Shown here: one piece after another, positions 28,294-36,258 of the stretch
Position numbering within the stretch: the first letter of the stretch is position 1
Layout of the letters: every line of letters starts with the position of its first letter
Assembly (NCBI RefSeq): GCF_034555965.1
Contig: NZ_JAYDCK010000003.1
Location: 3,500,653-3,564,652, forward strand
Reading direction: 5' to 3'
Source of the DNA: Aquicoccus sp. G2-2
GTDB lineage: Bacteria > Pseudomonadota > Alphaproteobacteria > Rhodobacterales > Rhodobacteraceae
Length of the DNA stretch: 64,000 nt
Notes under the pieces: generated by a model
Database searches by the model: none
What the model was told of the DNA's origin: nothing
The model's input: only the letters and a program-made list of their open reading frames with translations
Translations under genes and position numbers: made by a program

Positions 28294-29120
28294 CACGATG
28301 CCTTTTTCTTTTTCCTGGGCTTTTTGCCGCTTTCCGTTTTCTTCAGGCTTGCCTTCAAGGCGCTCATCAGGTCGACCACATTGTCCCCGCCTGAGTCCTT
28401 GTCCTTTTTGGCGCGGGTGCGCGGGGTTTTCTTGTCCTTGCGCTTGGCCTCGATCATGTCGCGCAGCGCGGCTTCGTAACTGTCGGAAAAAGCAGAAGCA
28501 TCGAATGGCGCGGTTTTGCGGTCGATCAGCGATGTGGCAACTTCCAGCAGGTCGTCATCCGCCTCTGCGTCTTCGATCCCCGAAAACATCGGGTCGGCAC
28601 CGCGGATCTCGGCGGCGTAGTGGAGCGTCTCCAGCAGCAATCCGTCACCGCAGGGGCGGATCGCCACGAGATATTCCTTGCCGCGCATCGCCAATTGGCC
28701 CAGCCCGACCTTTTCGGCGGCGCGCAGCGCATCGCGCACCACGCGGTAGGCATCTTGTGCCAATTCATCGGTGGGCACGAGATAATAGGGCCGGTCGAAA
28801 TAGAGCGGCGGAATTTCGCAGCTGCCGACGAACTGCACGATTTCGAGCGTTTTCTTTGACTCAAGCTTGATATCGTCGATCTCTTCCGGGTCGAGCAGGA
28901 TGTATTCGTTGCCCCCAACCTCATAACCTTTGACGATGTCGTCGCGGTCAATTGGGCCAATGCCTTCGACCGTTTTCTGGTATTGCACACGCTTTCCCGA
29001 GGGGGCGTGAATCTGGCGGAACGATACTTTCGCGCCGCTTTTGGTTGCCGAGTAAAGCTCGACCGGGATCGAGACGAGCGACAGGCGTAGCTGGCCTTTC
29101 CATGTGGCACGCGGGGCCAT
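28293..29120 (-). CDS. ku: Ku DNA end-binding protein
   Basis: This is a 275-residue bacterial Ku homodimer subunit that encircles broken DNA ends and recruits LigD. The family opening ATWKGQLRLSLVSIPVELYSA is clear, as are VSFRQIH, EGIGPIDRDDIVKGYEV and the central MRGKEYLVAIRPCGDGLLLETL. The C-terminus is a Lys-rich tail (ending KKPRKKKKAS), typical of Ku proteins that bind DNA or LigD through it. It lies between the SDR gene (1-bp gap) and ligD (1-bp overlap). Confidence 0.95.
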   Translation of the reverse strand: MAPRATWKGQLRLSLVSIPVELYSATKSGAKVSFRQIHAPSGKRVQYQKTVEGIGPIDRDDIVKGYEVGGNEYILLDPEEIDDIKLESKKTLEIVQFVGSCEIPPLYFDRPYYLVPTDELAQDAYRVVRDALRAAEKVGLGQLAMRGKEYLVAIRPCGDGLLLETLHYAAEIRGADPMFSGIEDAEADDDLLEVATSLIDRKTAPFDASAFSDSYEAALRDMIEAKRKDKKTPRTRAKKDKDSGGDNVVDLMSALKASLKKTESGKKPRKKKKAS

Positions 29121-29121
29121 G

Positions 29122-29976
29122 TTATCCTCCGATCAGGTCGCCGCCATTGGGATGCAGCACTTGCCCGGTCATGTAAGACGCATCATCGCAGGCCAGAAAC
29201 AGCATCGCGGGGGCGACTTCGTTGGGCTGTCCGGGCCGACCCAGCGGTGAGGACTTGCCGAAATCCGCGACCTTGTCGGGTGGAAAGCTGGCCGGAATGA
29301 GCGGTGTCCAGATTGGGCCGGGGGCCACGCCGTTCACCCGAATGCCCTCGGGCGCGAGCTTGCCGGAGAGCGCGCGCACCAGCGACAGGATCGCGCCCTT
29401 GCTGGAGGCGTAATCGACCAGCAAATCCTGCCCCCGATAGGCCGTCACGGAGGTGGTGCAGATGATCGACGCGCCGCGTTTTAGGTGCGGCAAGGCTGCC
29501 TGCACCATGAAAAACTGTCCGCCGAGGTTGGTTCGAAATGTCTTGAAAAGTTGTTCCTCCGAAATAGTGGTAACGTCTTTGCGTGCGTGTTGTTCGCCCG
29601 CATTGTTCACCAAGACATCGAGGCGTCCGAATTTGTCGATGGTCTGTGCAACGGCCTTCTCGCAGAACGATTTGTCACCGACATCACCACGCAAGAGCAG
29701 GGCGCGGCCACCTTCGGTGCAGATCAGCTCGGCAGTCTTTTGCGCATCTTCATTCTCTTCCAGATAGGCAATTGCGACGTCGGCCCCCTCGCGGGCAAAT
29801 AGAACCGCACTGGCTCTCCCGATGCCGGAATCACCGCCGGTGATGATAGCGGCTTTTCCTTTCAACCGCCCGGAACCGGGATAGCGCGGCATGTATTCAG
29901 GCGGCGGGTTCATCTGCGCCTCGCGTCCCGGCTGGCGGTCTTTCGTCTCAAGTTTATCCAACTCATCGGTCCGCAT
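29122..29976 (-). CDS. Short-chain dehydrogenase/reductase, general-stress type
   Basis: This is a 284-residue SDR with an N-terminal extension. The NAD(P)-binding motif is ITGGDSGIG (about residues 44-52), followed by NNAG and the catalytic Ser/Tyr/Lys in CTTSVTAYRGQDLLVDYASSKGA. It belongs to the group annotated as glucose or general-stress dehydrogenases (YhdF/YdaD-like in Bacillus). The natural substrate is unknown. It is the first gene of the SDR-ku-ligD transcript, with GGAGG before its ATG and an EcfG-type promoter 39 bp upstream. That agrees with a stress role rather than a repair role of its own. Confidence 0.88.
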   Translation of the reverse strand: MRTDELDKLETKDRQPGREAQMNPPPEYMPRYPGSGRLKGKAAIITGGDSGIGRASAVLFAREGADVAIAYLEENEDAQKTAELICTEGGRALLLRGDVGDKSFCEKAVAQTIDKFGRLDVLVNNAGEQHARKDVTTISEEQLFKTFRTNLGGQFFMVQAALPHLKRGASIICTTSVTAYRGQDLLVDYASSKGAILSLVRALSGKLAPEGIRVNGVAPGPIWTPLIPASFPPDKVADFGKSSPLGRPGQPNEVAPAMLFLACDDASYMTGQVLHPNGGDLIGG

Positions 29977-30378
29977 GGCTCAACCTCCAAATTTTCTGAA
30001 TGCCATATACGGCAAACGCTTTTTGATGGCGGTCAGTTCCGAACGGACGTTCATTTCTCGGCGTCTCGGCGGCAAAAACCGGCTGGATGGTGGTCTGGCG
30101 AAATTTTATACTCGTAGCCTCCATCCTTTGCCCGAAGTCGGAGCATGAGACGGCGGAGCGAGATCATCGTTTGAACGCTAAAGATCCAAATACGTCGTGG
30201 GGATCGCCGTGTTGGATCGGCTCATTCTGCTTATCGGCTAGATCGGGCCTTTGGGAGCCAAACAGCTTGTTCTACGTTCTCAGGAGGCCGCAGGGCTTGA
30301 GCCAGAAAATCGTGAATAGTGCTATTGTGTGCATAGCGTTGTCCAGTCGTGCGGGTTGATTGCCCGCTGCGCACAGAT
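29977..30378. other. 402-bp gap without a gene
   Basis: The gap holds the EcfG-type promoter at 30015-30040. From 30041 to 30378 I see no credible gene, RNA or strong hairpin. Confidence 0.5.
30015..30040 (-). promoter_or_regulatory. EcfG-type stress promoter for SDR-ku-ligD
   Basis: On the minus strand this is GGAAC-N17-CGTT (30040 to 30015), an exact match to the EcfG consensus, 39 bp from the SDR start codon. It predicts general-stress control of the NHEJ genes. Confidence 0.78.
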
Positions 30379-30648
30379 TTACAATGTGTCATTGGCTTTC
30401 GGATCACCGCTGACGTTTTCGTCCAGTACGTCCTTGATTTCTGCCACCAGTTCTGCCCGTTTTTTGTTCGGGCTTTCCTGTTCTTCCTTCGCCAGACGTG
30501 TCAGAACGCTTTTCAGCCATCCTTTTCGCCCGGCAGCCGGATAGCCTTCGTCGGCCAGAACATCCATGATTTCAGTGCGGGACAGATCTTCGTCAATCCG
30601 AGGTAACGTTCTCGCATCTACTGTCGATTTCTTACGGTCGTCCGTCAT
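30379..30648 (-). CDS. Small charged protein, unknown function
   Basis: This is an 89-residue hydrophilic protein (MTDDRKKSTVDARTLPRIDE onward). It has a SRTEIMDVLADEGYPAAGRKGWLKSVLTRL segment that looks like a small helical domain, followed by a charged helix. It has no membrane segment or signal peptide. A GGGAG ribosome site precedes the ATG. It sits downstream of two small membrane proteins on the same strand, and the first of those has an EcfG-type promoter. I do not recognise a named family; a stress-related accessory protein is a guess from position. Confidence 0.65.
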   Translation of the reverse strand: MTDDRKKSTVDARTLPRIDEDLSRTEIMDVLADEGYPAAGRKGWLKSVLTRLAKEEQESPNKKRAELVAEIKDVLDENVSGDPKANDTL

Positions 30649-30673
30649 TTCAGGCTCCCTTGGTGTTGTTATC

Positions 30674-30775
30674 TTAGCTAAACAGGAATGCGATTCCGCC
30701 GCCCGCCAACATGGCGGTGCCGGGAAGGAACAGATCGACCAGAAAGGCATTTCGAACAGATTGTTCGGTGATCAT
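30674..30775 (-). CDS. 33-residue single-helix membrane protein
   Basis: This short gene starts MITEQSVRNAFLVDLF and ends in a hydrophobic stretch (AMLAGGGIAFLFS), giving one likely membrane helix with a short charged N-terminus. The ATG follows GGAG at 6-bp spacing, and it ends 25 bp before the next small gene. Size and hydrophobicity fit small stress-induced membrane proteins. The supporting evidence is the ribosome site, spacing and composition only, since no homologue can be checked here. Confidence 0.5.
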   Translation of the reverse strand: MITEQSVRNAFLVDLFLPGTAMLAGGGIAFLFS

Positions 30776-30936
30776 GTGACGCTCCAATAACCGGAGGCCA
30801 GAGGTATTGGCCAATTGACTGTTTCCAAAGAGGATAGGGCATTTCGCACAAATCCATGGTCGGCCGAGGGCTTTTAATGGCTTTCATAGCTGTGGCGCGA
30901 CCGGCGTTTTTCTTCGTGGATCATCGTGAAATCCAA

Positions 30937-31209
30937 TTATTGCACCACCTCTACTTCGGGGTCGCTAGGTTCAATGGTTTCGCTTGGAGTATTGGCGGGC
31001 GCATCGCCTGTGCCCTCGTGTATTTCGGCTGGGGCGGATTGCTCATCCGAGTCTTGTGGTCCGGGCGCATAGTGCGCCACTTCTGTCATCCAGTAGATGA
31101 ACGCACCAACCGCGAACGCGACAGCGAGGCTAATGCCGATCAACGGTCCGCGATGGCGGCGCTTTTGCTTTTCCAGGTTGGTGTCAGGGGGGTCATATGA
31201 GGTCTCCAT
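30937..31209 (-). CDS. Small membrane protein with acidic tail
   Basis: This is a 90-residue protein. A basic N-terminus (DTNLEKQKRRHRG) leads into one membrane helix (PLIGISLAVAFAVGAFIYWM). A Pro-, Glu- and Asp-rich C-terminal tail follows, probably periplasmic. No family is recognised. The start ATG lies 88 bp from an EcfG-type promoter (31297-31322), and it is the first of three small minus-strand genes. It may be an envelope stress protein; the assignment is by context. Confidence 0.65.
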   Translation of the reverse strand: METSYDPPDTNLEKQKRRHRGPLIGISLAVAFAVGAFIYWMTEVAHYAPGPQDSDEQSAPAEIHEGTGDAPANTPSETIEPSDPEVEVVQ

Positions 31210-31538
31210 GTTAAATCCAGCGTTTCGATGCCAATGGCACCGATCGGCGTTACGCCCCGCCGAACAGATGTTTTGAGAAAAGGGGGCTGCTGGATAAACG
31301 TGCTGCAGTGGTGCGCGGTTCCAAGTTGTTTTTGGGGGAGGATAAAACAACATCGTGCGGACTGGGTCCTGCAGACTGGTGTTGAATTGTCTAATCGCGT
31401 TGAAATGTCTGACGGCGCTTGCGCTGTCACGGCACGATGGATTGGATGGTTTTCCTCATGGTCGACATCGGTCGACGCCTAAAGCGTTCCGCCAAAAGCC
31501 TTAATCATGGGTTTTGGGGATATGCGCATACAGACCCT
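31210..31538. other. 329-bp gap between small membrane protein and mgtC
   Basis: Apart from the promoter at 31297-31322, no gene or clear terminator was seen in this stretch. Confidence 0.45.
31297..31322 (-). promoter_or_regulatory. EcfG-type stress promoter for the 90-residue membrane protein
   Basis: On the minus strand this is GGAAC-N17-CGTT (31322 to 31297), an exact EcfG consensus match, 88 bp upstream of the start at 31209. Confidence 0.72.
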
Positions 31539-32024
31539 TCAATCATCATAGGTACCCGCGTGCTTTTCCAGCTTGCGCACCAAGGCGATGATGATCAGCG
31601 CCAAAACGACGGTTATTCCCGCAATGATCCATTCACCAAGTCCACAGGCCACGCCGATTGCGGCGGCGACCCACATGCTCGCACCCGTCGTCAGGCCCCT
31701 CACCTTGCCTTGTGAAAACACAATGAGACCAGCGGCAAGAAAAGCGACACCGCTTGTCACCGCCTCAATGATGCGTAACGGGTCCATACTGACTGCATTG
31801 CCAAGTTCTGCCCCGCGCGCCAACAAAGCCAAAGTGAGCAGGCAATATATACAAGCGGCGAGTCCAATCAACATATGTGTGCGCAGCCCCGCGGGGCGCT
31901 GTGCCGTTTCGCGCTCAAGGCCAATCAGGCCGCAGAAAATCACCGTTGCCAGTGTGCGTGACACGACGACGGCAATCGACAAGCTGGGAGCCAAGGCGAA
32001 TTCATTCAGCAATTCATCCCACAT
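31539..32024 (-). CDS. MgtC/SapB family membrane protein
   Basis: This is a 161-residue inner-membrane protein of the MgtC/SapB family. The family marks are GLIGLERETAQRPAGLRTHMLIGLAA, a second segment AVTSGVAFLAAGLIVF, and GLTTGASMWVAAAIGVACG, over about five helices. It lacks the C-terminal soluble domain of virulence-type MgtC. Members affect Mg2+ or phosphate homeostasis and F-ATPase control, but a role for this branch is not established. Its ATG overlaps the stop of the ATP-grasp gene (TGATG), so it belongs to that operon as the last gene. Confidence 0.87.
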   Translation of the reverse strand: MWDELLNEFALAPSLSIAVVVSRTLATVIFCGLIGLERETAQRPAGLRTHMLIGLAACIYCLLTLALLARGAELGNAVSMDPLRIIEAVTSGVAFLAAGLIVFSQGKVRGLTTGASMWVAAAIGVACGLGEWIIAGITVVLALIIIALVRKLEKHAGTYDD

Positions 32025-33070
32025 CAGAGAACCGCCAATTCATGATTTGACAAGGTCCCTTGGCTGCCATGGCGCATTTCGAGCTTCTTTTCGAGCGACT
32101 TGATCACCGTTGCGGAAAAGTCAGTGGCGTACATGTCGCAGATGCTCCACAGCCCGCCGGGCGTGAATACGTTGATCTCCAGAATCTTGTCACCAACAAT
32201 GTCGAGCCCGACCATAAACAACCCGTCATGGATCAGTTTCGGGCGCACCAGTTCCGCGACGGCGCGGATCTCATTCGTCATTTTGACCTTCACCGCAGTC
32301 CCTTTGGCGTGCATGTTTGAGCGCACATCGCCTTTTGCCGGGACACGGCGCAAAGCTGCATATTTCCCGTCCAGTTCCAGCGGCGTGCCATTCATCACAA
32401 AGACACGCACGTCACCGTCTTTGGCTTTGGGCAAAAACCCCTGGGCAATCATGTAGCCTTCTCCGCTGACCGCCTCGAAAATCTGGTTGATGTTGGAATC
32501 GTCGGGGCCCTCAATCTTGAACACGTTCTTGCCACCCGATCCCTGCAACGGCTTGATGATGACGCCATCCGGCTGCGTGTCAATAAAATCCCGGATTTCT
32601 TCGAGGTTCTTTGAAATCAACGATGCCGGGCGCGCCGCCTCGGGAAAGCCTTGCAGGTAAAGCTTGTTCTGCGCCAACGCCAGCCCGTCCGGGTCGTTGA
32701 CGACCAAAACGCCCCGCTCCGCCGCAAGGCGCCCGAACATCGGTCCGGCCTGTGCTGCCCAGGGATGTTTTTCGGCGTCTTGTGCCGGATCATTGCGCAG
32801 CATCAAAACGTCAATCTCAGTGATGTCGATGGTTTTGCGCGTCGTTTCATCCGATTGCAGCGCCTTGTGCAATGTCTCAACCTTTTGGAAGGACTTGCCG
32901 GGCAGCGTCAGCACCGATGCGTGCAATGTATCGTTGGCGCGCAGGACAAAATCGTCCGGCGTGATGTAACAAATCTCATGCCCCGCAACCAGCGCAGAGA
33001 GTGCGAAAACCGTCGTGGTAAAACGGGGCTGTTCATCTTGGATAGAGTTGACGAAAAATGCGATACGCAT
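32024..33070 (-). CDS. ATP-grasp ligase, glutathione synthetase-like
   Basis: This is a 348-residue ATP-grasp enzyme with the layout of GshB. The N-terminal domain opens MRIAFFVNSIQDEQPRFTTT. A nucleotide-binding lid is seen at GVIIKPLQGSGGKNVFKIEG (about residues 190-209), and the metal-binding residues at LEINVFTPGG near the C-terminus. ATP-grasp ligases join a carboxylate to an amine through an acyl phosphate. The partner genes argue against simple glutathione synthesis: a DUF1704/MATCAP-like peptidase lies 10 bp upstream and an N-formylglutamate amidohydrolase-like gene lies before that. I infer an amino-acid ligase acting on a peptide or protein end. The start was set at ATG 33070; a longer frame reaches 33130. 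Confidence 0.85.
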   Translation of the reverse strand: MRIAFFVNSIQDEQPRFTTTVFALSALVAGHEICYITPDDFVLRANDTLHASVLTLPGKSFQKVETLHKALQSDETTRKTIDITEIDVLMLRNDPAQDAEKHPWAAQAGPMFGRLAAERGVLVVNDPDGLALAQNKLYLQGFPEAARPASLISKNLEEIRDFIDTQPDGVIIKPLQGSGGKNVFKIEGPDDSNINQIFEAVSGEGYMIAQGFLPKAKDGDVRVFVMNGTPLELDGKYAALRRVPAKGDVRSNMHAKGTAVKVKMTNEIRAVAELVRPKLIHDGLFMVGLDIVGDKILEINVFTPGGLWSICDMYATDFSATVIKSLEKKLEMRHGSQGTLSNHELAVL

Positions 33071-33080
33071 GACAAATTCC

Positions 33081-34946
33081 TTATGCTGAAGCAAGTTCGG
33101 CGGGCGACAGCCCCCGACGCGCAGCGGCAAGGCGCGCTTGCGCGTCCTTACCGCTTAGAAATGCCGGCTTGATCGGCGGGGTTTTCAGCAAGCCGCGCGC
33201 GATCAGCTCTTCGATCATCGGAAACTGGGCTTCGGAAAATTTGCCCAGCCAATAAGGATCAAGCGGCTTTCCGGCGCTGATATGATCAAGGACATTGCAA
33301 ATACCGCGCAAATAAATTGCATCCTTGGCAAACCCGCCCGCGCGATAAAGCCGGACCGTGACGTTGAATGCGACGCTGTCTGAAAACCCGTATTCGCGCG
33401 CCAGCAACCGATAGGTATCGACAAAACTTGCCCCGTCCAGCATCGCCGCACAGCCGACCACCCGAGCCGCAAGCAAGCGCATGCGCTTCTGCGTCAAGCC
33501 ACCGGCGAGATATTCGGCAAAAACCGCAAGTCCTTCCTGAATGCCTTCATATCCCGCAAGGCCGGTGCAAAATATCCGCAGGCCTTGCGCCTCGCCTGCG
33601 AAATAGGTCATCAGATGGACGCCTATTTCATGGCTCAGAAGCGCGTGTACCCGGCTGCGTGACATCCGCGTTGTGCGCGATATCATCAGACAGGGCCCGG
33701 ACACCATCAGCCCCGCAGGCAGGTCGTCGCGAATAACGACTTCAGCATCAAAGCCAGCATATCTGGCGTGATAATCGGCTATCATCTGACAGGCGGCATC
33801 TTTTACGGCGTGACAATCCACCTGCCCATCCAGCATGCGTTCGTCTTTGGCTGAATTGCTTTCAGGCTGAGGCAGTGCAAGAATATCCTGCGCCAAATGT
33901 AATAGCCCCGTTTCGACCGATCTATAAAGCAGTCTGCTCGCCTCTTTGAACTTCTGCGTGTCGCGCAGGCCGATTGCACCTAATTGCAGATCAAGTTCCT
34001 GTTGTTTGTCGCGGTAGAGGCTGTTCAGCACCGGATCTTCAAGATTTTCAAAGGCTACCGAATGCAGCGCCCTTTTCTGCGCATCCACATCCACACTCAA
34101 TGGACGATAAAGAAGCTCCGGCGCGCGCTCATTCGTCTTGAAGTCTTCCCAGGCCGCAGACGTGTTGATTGGGGTGACGGCCATCAAGAAATCAAACGAC
34201 GCATTCACATTGTCTATCTGCCGGTCCAACTTCTTGACGGTATCGAGATAGGTGCGCCGCCCGAGTGCGCGGTGCGTCGAGGGCACAGGAAACCCTGTGG
34301 TTTGCGCAAATGCGCCCGCACCCTGAAGCAATGCATCAAAGATGTTGGCAACCACCCGTTCGCGCAAGTCCGGATAGGCGGCGTCGCTATGCGGTTGGCG
34401 GTAAATCGGCGCGAAACAAAGGGACAGCAGCGCGAACTCTTTATCAACGCGTTCGTAATTCCCCCGCGCCCCGGCTTTCGTAACAGACTTGGCAATCACC
34501 GGGGAGCGATACTTGACAGCCACGCTTTCAATCGCGCTGGCAACCGTTTCCATTACCGTTTTAGCGGCGTGCTCTGGGCTGGTTTCAAGCGCGACTTCAA
34601 AACTGGGTAAAAATGGGCTGTCGTCATTCAACAGGAGGTCCTGTTCGAATTCGCAAACTGCGATGATCAGGAACCCGCCGAACCGTTCGCGCATCGTATC
34701 GCCAATCCGGTTCAACACATCGACATCGCGAGCCACGTCAGGCGTAACAAGATAGGAGGCATTTGAGGTCACGATGTCATAGGCAGCCGTTCGCAGGCCT
34801 GTCACCTCTTGATAGACGACGATGAACGGAAGCGGCCGGTCAACATGCACCCGCCCGCCCGAGCGCAGCGTTTCGCGCACCGATTTGCCGTCTGCAATTG
34901 CTGTGGTGACTTTTTCCGTGTCAGAGGTTTGATGGATGGCACTCAT
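33081..34946 (-). CDS. DUF1704 protein (QEGLA-motif, MATCAP-like metallopeptidase)
   Basis: This is a 621-residue protein of the DUF1704 family, often annotated as flavohaemoglobin expression-modulating QEGLA-motif protein. The zinc-type HExxxH site is H439-E440...H444 (SHEIGVHLMTYF), and the name-giving QEGLA is at 470-474, where its Glu could complete the metal site. Eukaryotic relatives (MATCAP/TMCP) are carboxypeptidases that remove C-terminal Tyr or Glu residues from tubulin. The bacterial role is not known to me. The first 250 residues form a separate N-terminal region. Its ATG overlaps the N-formylglutamate amidohydrolase-like stop (ATGA), and an ATP-grasp ligase follows, suggesting ligase and peptidase work on the same substrate. 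Confidence 0.85.
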   Translation of the reverse strand: MSAIHQTSDTEKVTTAIADGKSVRETLRSGGRVHVDRPLPFIVVYQEVTGLRTAAYDIVTSNASYLVTPDVARDVDVLNRIGDTMRERFGGFLIIAVCEFEQDLLLNDDSPFLPSFEVALETSPEHAAKTVMETVASAIESVAVKYRSPVIAKSVTKAGARGNYERVDKEFALLSLCFAPIYRQPHSDAAYPDLRERVVANIFDALLQGAGAFAQTTGFPVPSTHRALGRRTYLDTVKKLDRQIDNVNASFDFLMAVTPINTSAAWEDFKTNERAPELLYRPLSVDVDAQKRALHSVAFENLEDPVLNSLYRDKQQELDLQLGAIGLRDTQKFKEASRLLYRSVETGLLHLAQDILALPQPESNSAKDERMLDGQVDCHAVKDAACQMIADYHARYAGFDAEVVIRDDLPAGLMVSGPCLMISRTTRMSRSRVHALLSHEIGVHLMTYFAGEAQGLRIFCTGLAGYEGIQEGLAVFAEYLAGGLTQKRMRLLAARVVGCAAMLDGASFVDTYRLLAREYGFSDSVAFNVTVRLYRAGGFAKDAIYLRGICNVLDHISAGKPLDPYWLGKFSEAQFPMIEELIARGLLKTPPIKPAFLSGKDAQARLAAARRGLSPAELASA

Positions 34947-35764
34947 GACATCGCCTTGATGATGTCTTCAAGTGGCTTCAAGGTCGACCGGATCATCAGG
35001 CGCATGGCGATCAACGCTTCGAGATCCGGCTTTCCGCTCCATTCATCCATGAAGAATTTCTTGAATTCGACGGCGATTGCACAGCCGGTCTTGGGGAAAG
35101 ACTCATGGATGAACCGCGTCTGCTCTCCCTTGCCTTTAAAGGCGACATTTTCGCGCACATCCATCTTGTGCCCGCGAAATTCAAACTCGCGCAGCTTGTC
35201 CATGAAAGGGTCGACAACATGCGCCCATTTATCGCGGTCCATCGAATGAGTGCCGATGTTGATCTCGGGCATCGCACGCGGGTCGCTGGCTGGTTCGCGG
35301 GGTCCGCAACGGCGGTGGTTGTAGCTGTGAATGTCCAGCACAACAAAATGCCCATACTGTGTTTCCAACTCGCGCAGCATCGACTTCAGCATGATGTAAT
35401 AATGGTCGTGTATCTCTAGCGATTGTTCGACCATTTCTTCGCTCGGCTTGTCCTCCCAGACATCAAGCCCCCAGGATTGTTCGGGCGAAAGGTAGACCGC
35501 TTCATCACGTGCGCGATTAAGGTCAACGGCAAATCGTGATCGGTGGAATGCAATGCGGTTGGGCAAATCGCGGATGGTATATTCGGTAAATGGGTCTTCC
35601 TCGCGCAGGCGGTCAGACTCCGGCAATGCCATCTGGTCCTCAAGTGCTGGATTCACTTCGTGGCCGTTATGAATCGCGGTGCCGAGAACGGGCGATGCAC
35701 CGCGATGGGTTGTCCACCAATCCCGGTCGTTGGTCTCAAGTTTTATCCCCTGTTCGGTTAGCAT
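34943..35764 (-). CDS. N-formylglutamate amidohydrolase-like protein
   Basis: This is a 273-residue protein of the N-formylglutamate amidohydrolase (FGase) superfamily. Likely metal-site segments are AIHNGHEVNPAL, FAVDLNRARDEAVYL and VLDIHSYNHRR. The family deformylates N-formylglutamate in histidine breakdown, but no hut genes lie nearby. Fusion or neighbourhood with DUF1704 and ATP-grasp genes is a different context, so the substrate is probably another N-acylated amino acid or peptide (inference). The start was set at ATG 35764 (MLTEQGIKLE); the frame is open to 35833. It precedes DUF1704 with a 4-bp overlap. Confidence 0.83.
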   Translation of the reverse strand: MLTEQGIKLETNDRDWWTTHRGASPVLGTAIHNGHEVNPALEDQMALPESDRLREEDPFTEYTIRDLPNRIAFHRSRFAVDLNRARDEAVYLSPEQSWGLDVWEDKPSEEMVEQSLEIHDHYYIMLKSMLRELETQYGHFVVLDIHSYNHRRCGPREPASDPRAMPEINIGTHSMDRDKWAHVVDPFMDKLREFEFRGHKMDVRENVAFKGKGEQTRFIHESFPKTGCAIAVEFKKFFMDEWSGKPDLEALIAMRLMIRSTLKPLEDIIKAMS

Positions 35765-35851
35765 CTCGGTTCCTGCAAGGTTGGTGGAGCACTGGCAAAA
35801 AAGGGTATGCGGCAGCGAAATTCGCCGCCGCATTGCTTCATTTGCAAATGA

Positions 35852-36205
35852 TCACAGCCAGTAAGGGGCGACGTGGTAATGTTCATACGCACGACGTTCC
35901 CAATCGCGATCATTGTACCAGTTGTCCTGCCGCTCCGGCGCATCTTGCACGTCGGCCTCAACGATGTCCGTGACGAAGCCGTTCTTGTCGGTGTCATAGC
36001 TCAGTTTGGCCCATGGCACTGGCTGGTGCTCTTCACCAACACCGAGAAAGCCGCCAAAACCCATGACTGCGTAAGCGATATTGCCTGACTCCTTGTCGAT
36101 CATCAGATGATCAACCGAGCCGATTTTTGACCCGTCCCGACCATAAACTTCGGTGCCGTTGACGTCAGAAGAAGACACGAGACTGCTGTTGCTTGAAGTG
36201 TTCAT
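35852..36205 (-). CDS. PRC-barrel domain protein
   Basis: This is a 117-residue soluble protein. A Ser/Asn-rich N-terminus is followed by a PRC-barrel fold (VNGTEVYGRDGSKIGSVDHLMIDKESGNIAYAVMGFGG, about residues 15-52). The C-terminus is acidic and aromatic-rich, with DNWYNDRDWERRAYEHYHV. PRC-barrel proteins of this size are common stress-induced proteins in alphaproteobacteria and have no known enzymatic activity. An AGGAGGA ribosome site precedes the ATG, and a near-consensus EcfG promoter lies 28 bp upstream. It may head the transcript that continues through FGase, DUF1704, ATP-grasp and MgtC (87-bp gap to the next gene). Confidence 0.85.
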   Translation of the reverse strand: MNTSSNSSLVSSSDVNGTEVYGRDGSKIGSVDHLMIDKESGNIAYAVMGFGGFLGVGEEHQPVPWAKLSYDTDKNGFVTDIVEADVQDAPERQDNWYNDRDWERRAYEHYHVAPYWL

Positions 36206-36232
36206 GATAGTTCCTCCTATGTATGGAAGGGC

Positions 36233-36258
36233 AACCAGAAACAGGGCAATTTGGTTCC
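36233..36258 (-). promoter_or_regulatory. Near-consensus EcfG-type promoter for the PRC-barrel/DUF1704 operon
   Basis: On the minus strand this reads GGAAC-N17-GGTT (36258 to 36233). The -35 element is perfect, and the -10 has one change from CGTT while keeping GTT. Spacing is the same as at three exact sites in this window. Confidence 0.5.
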
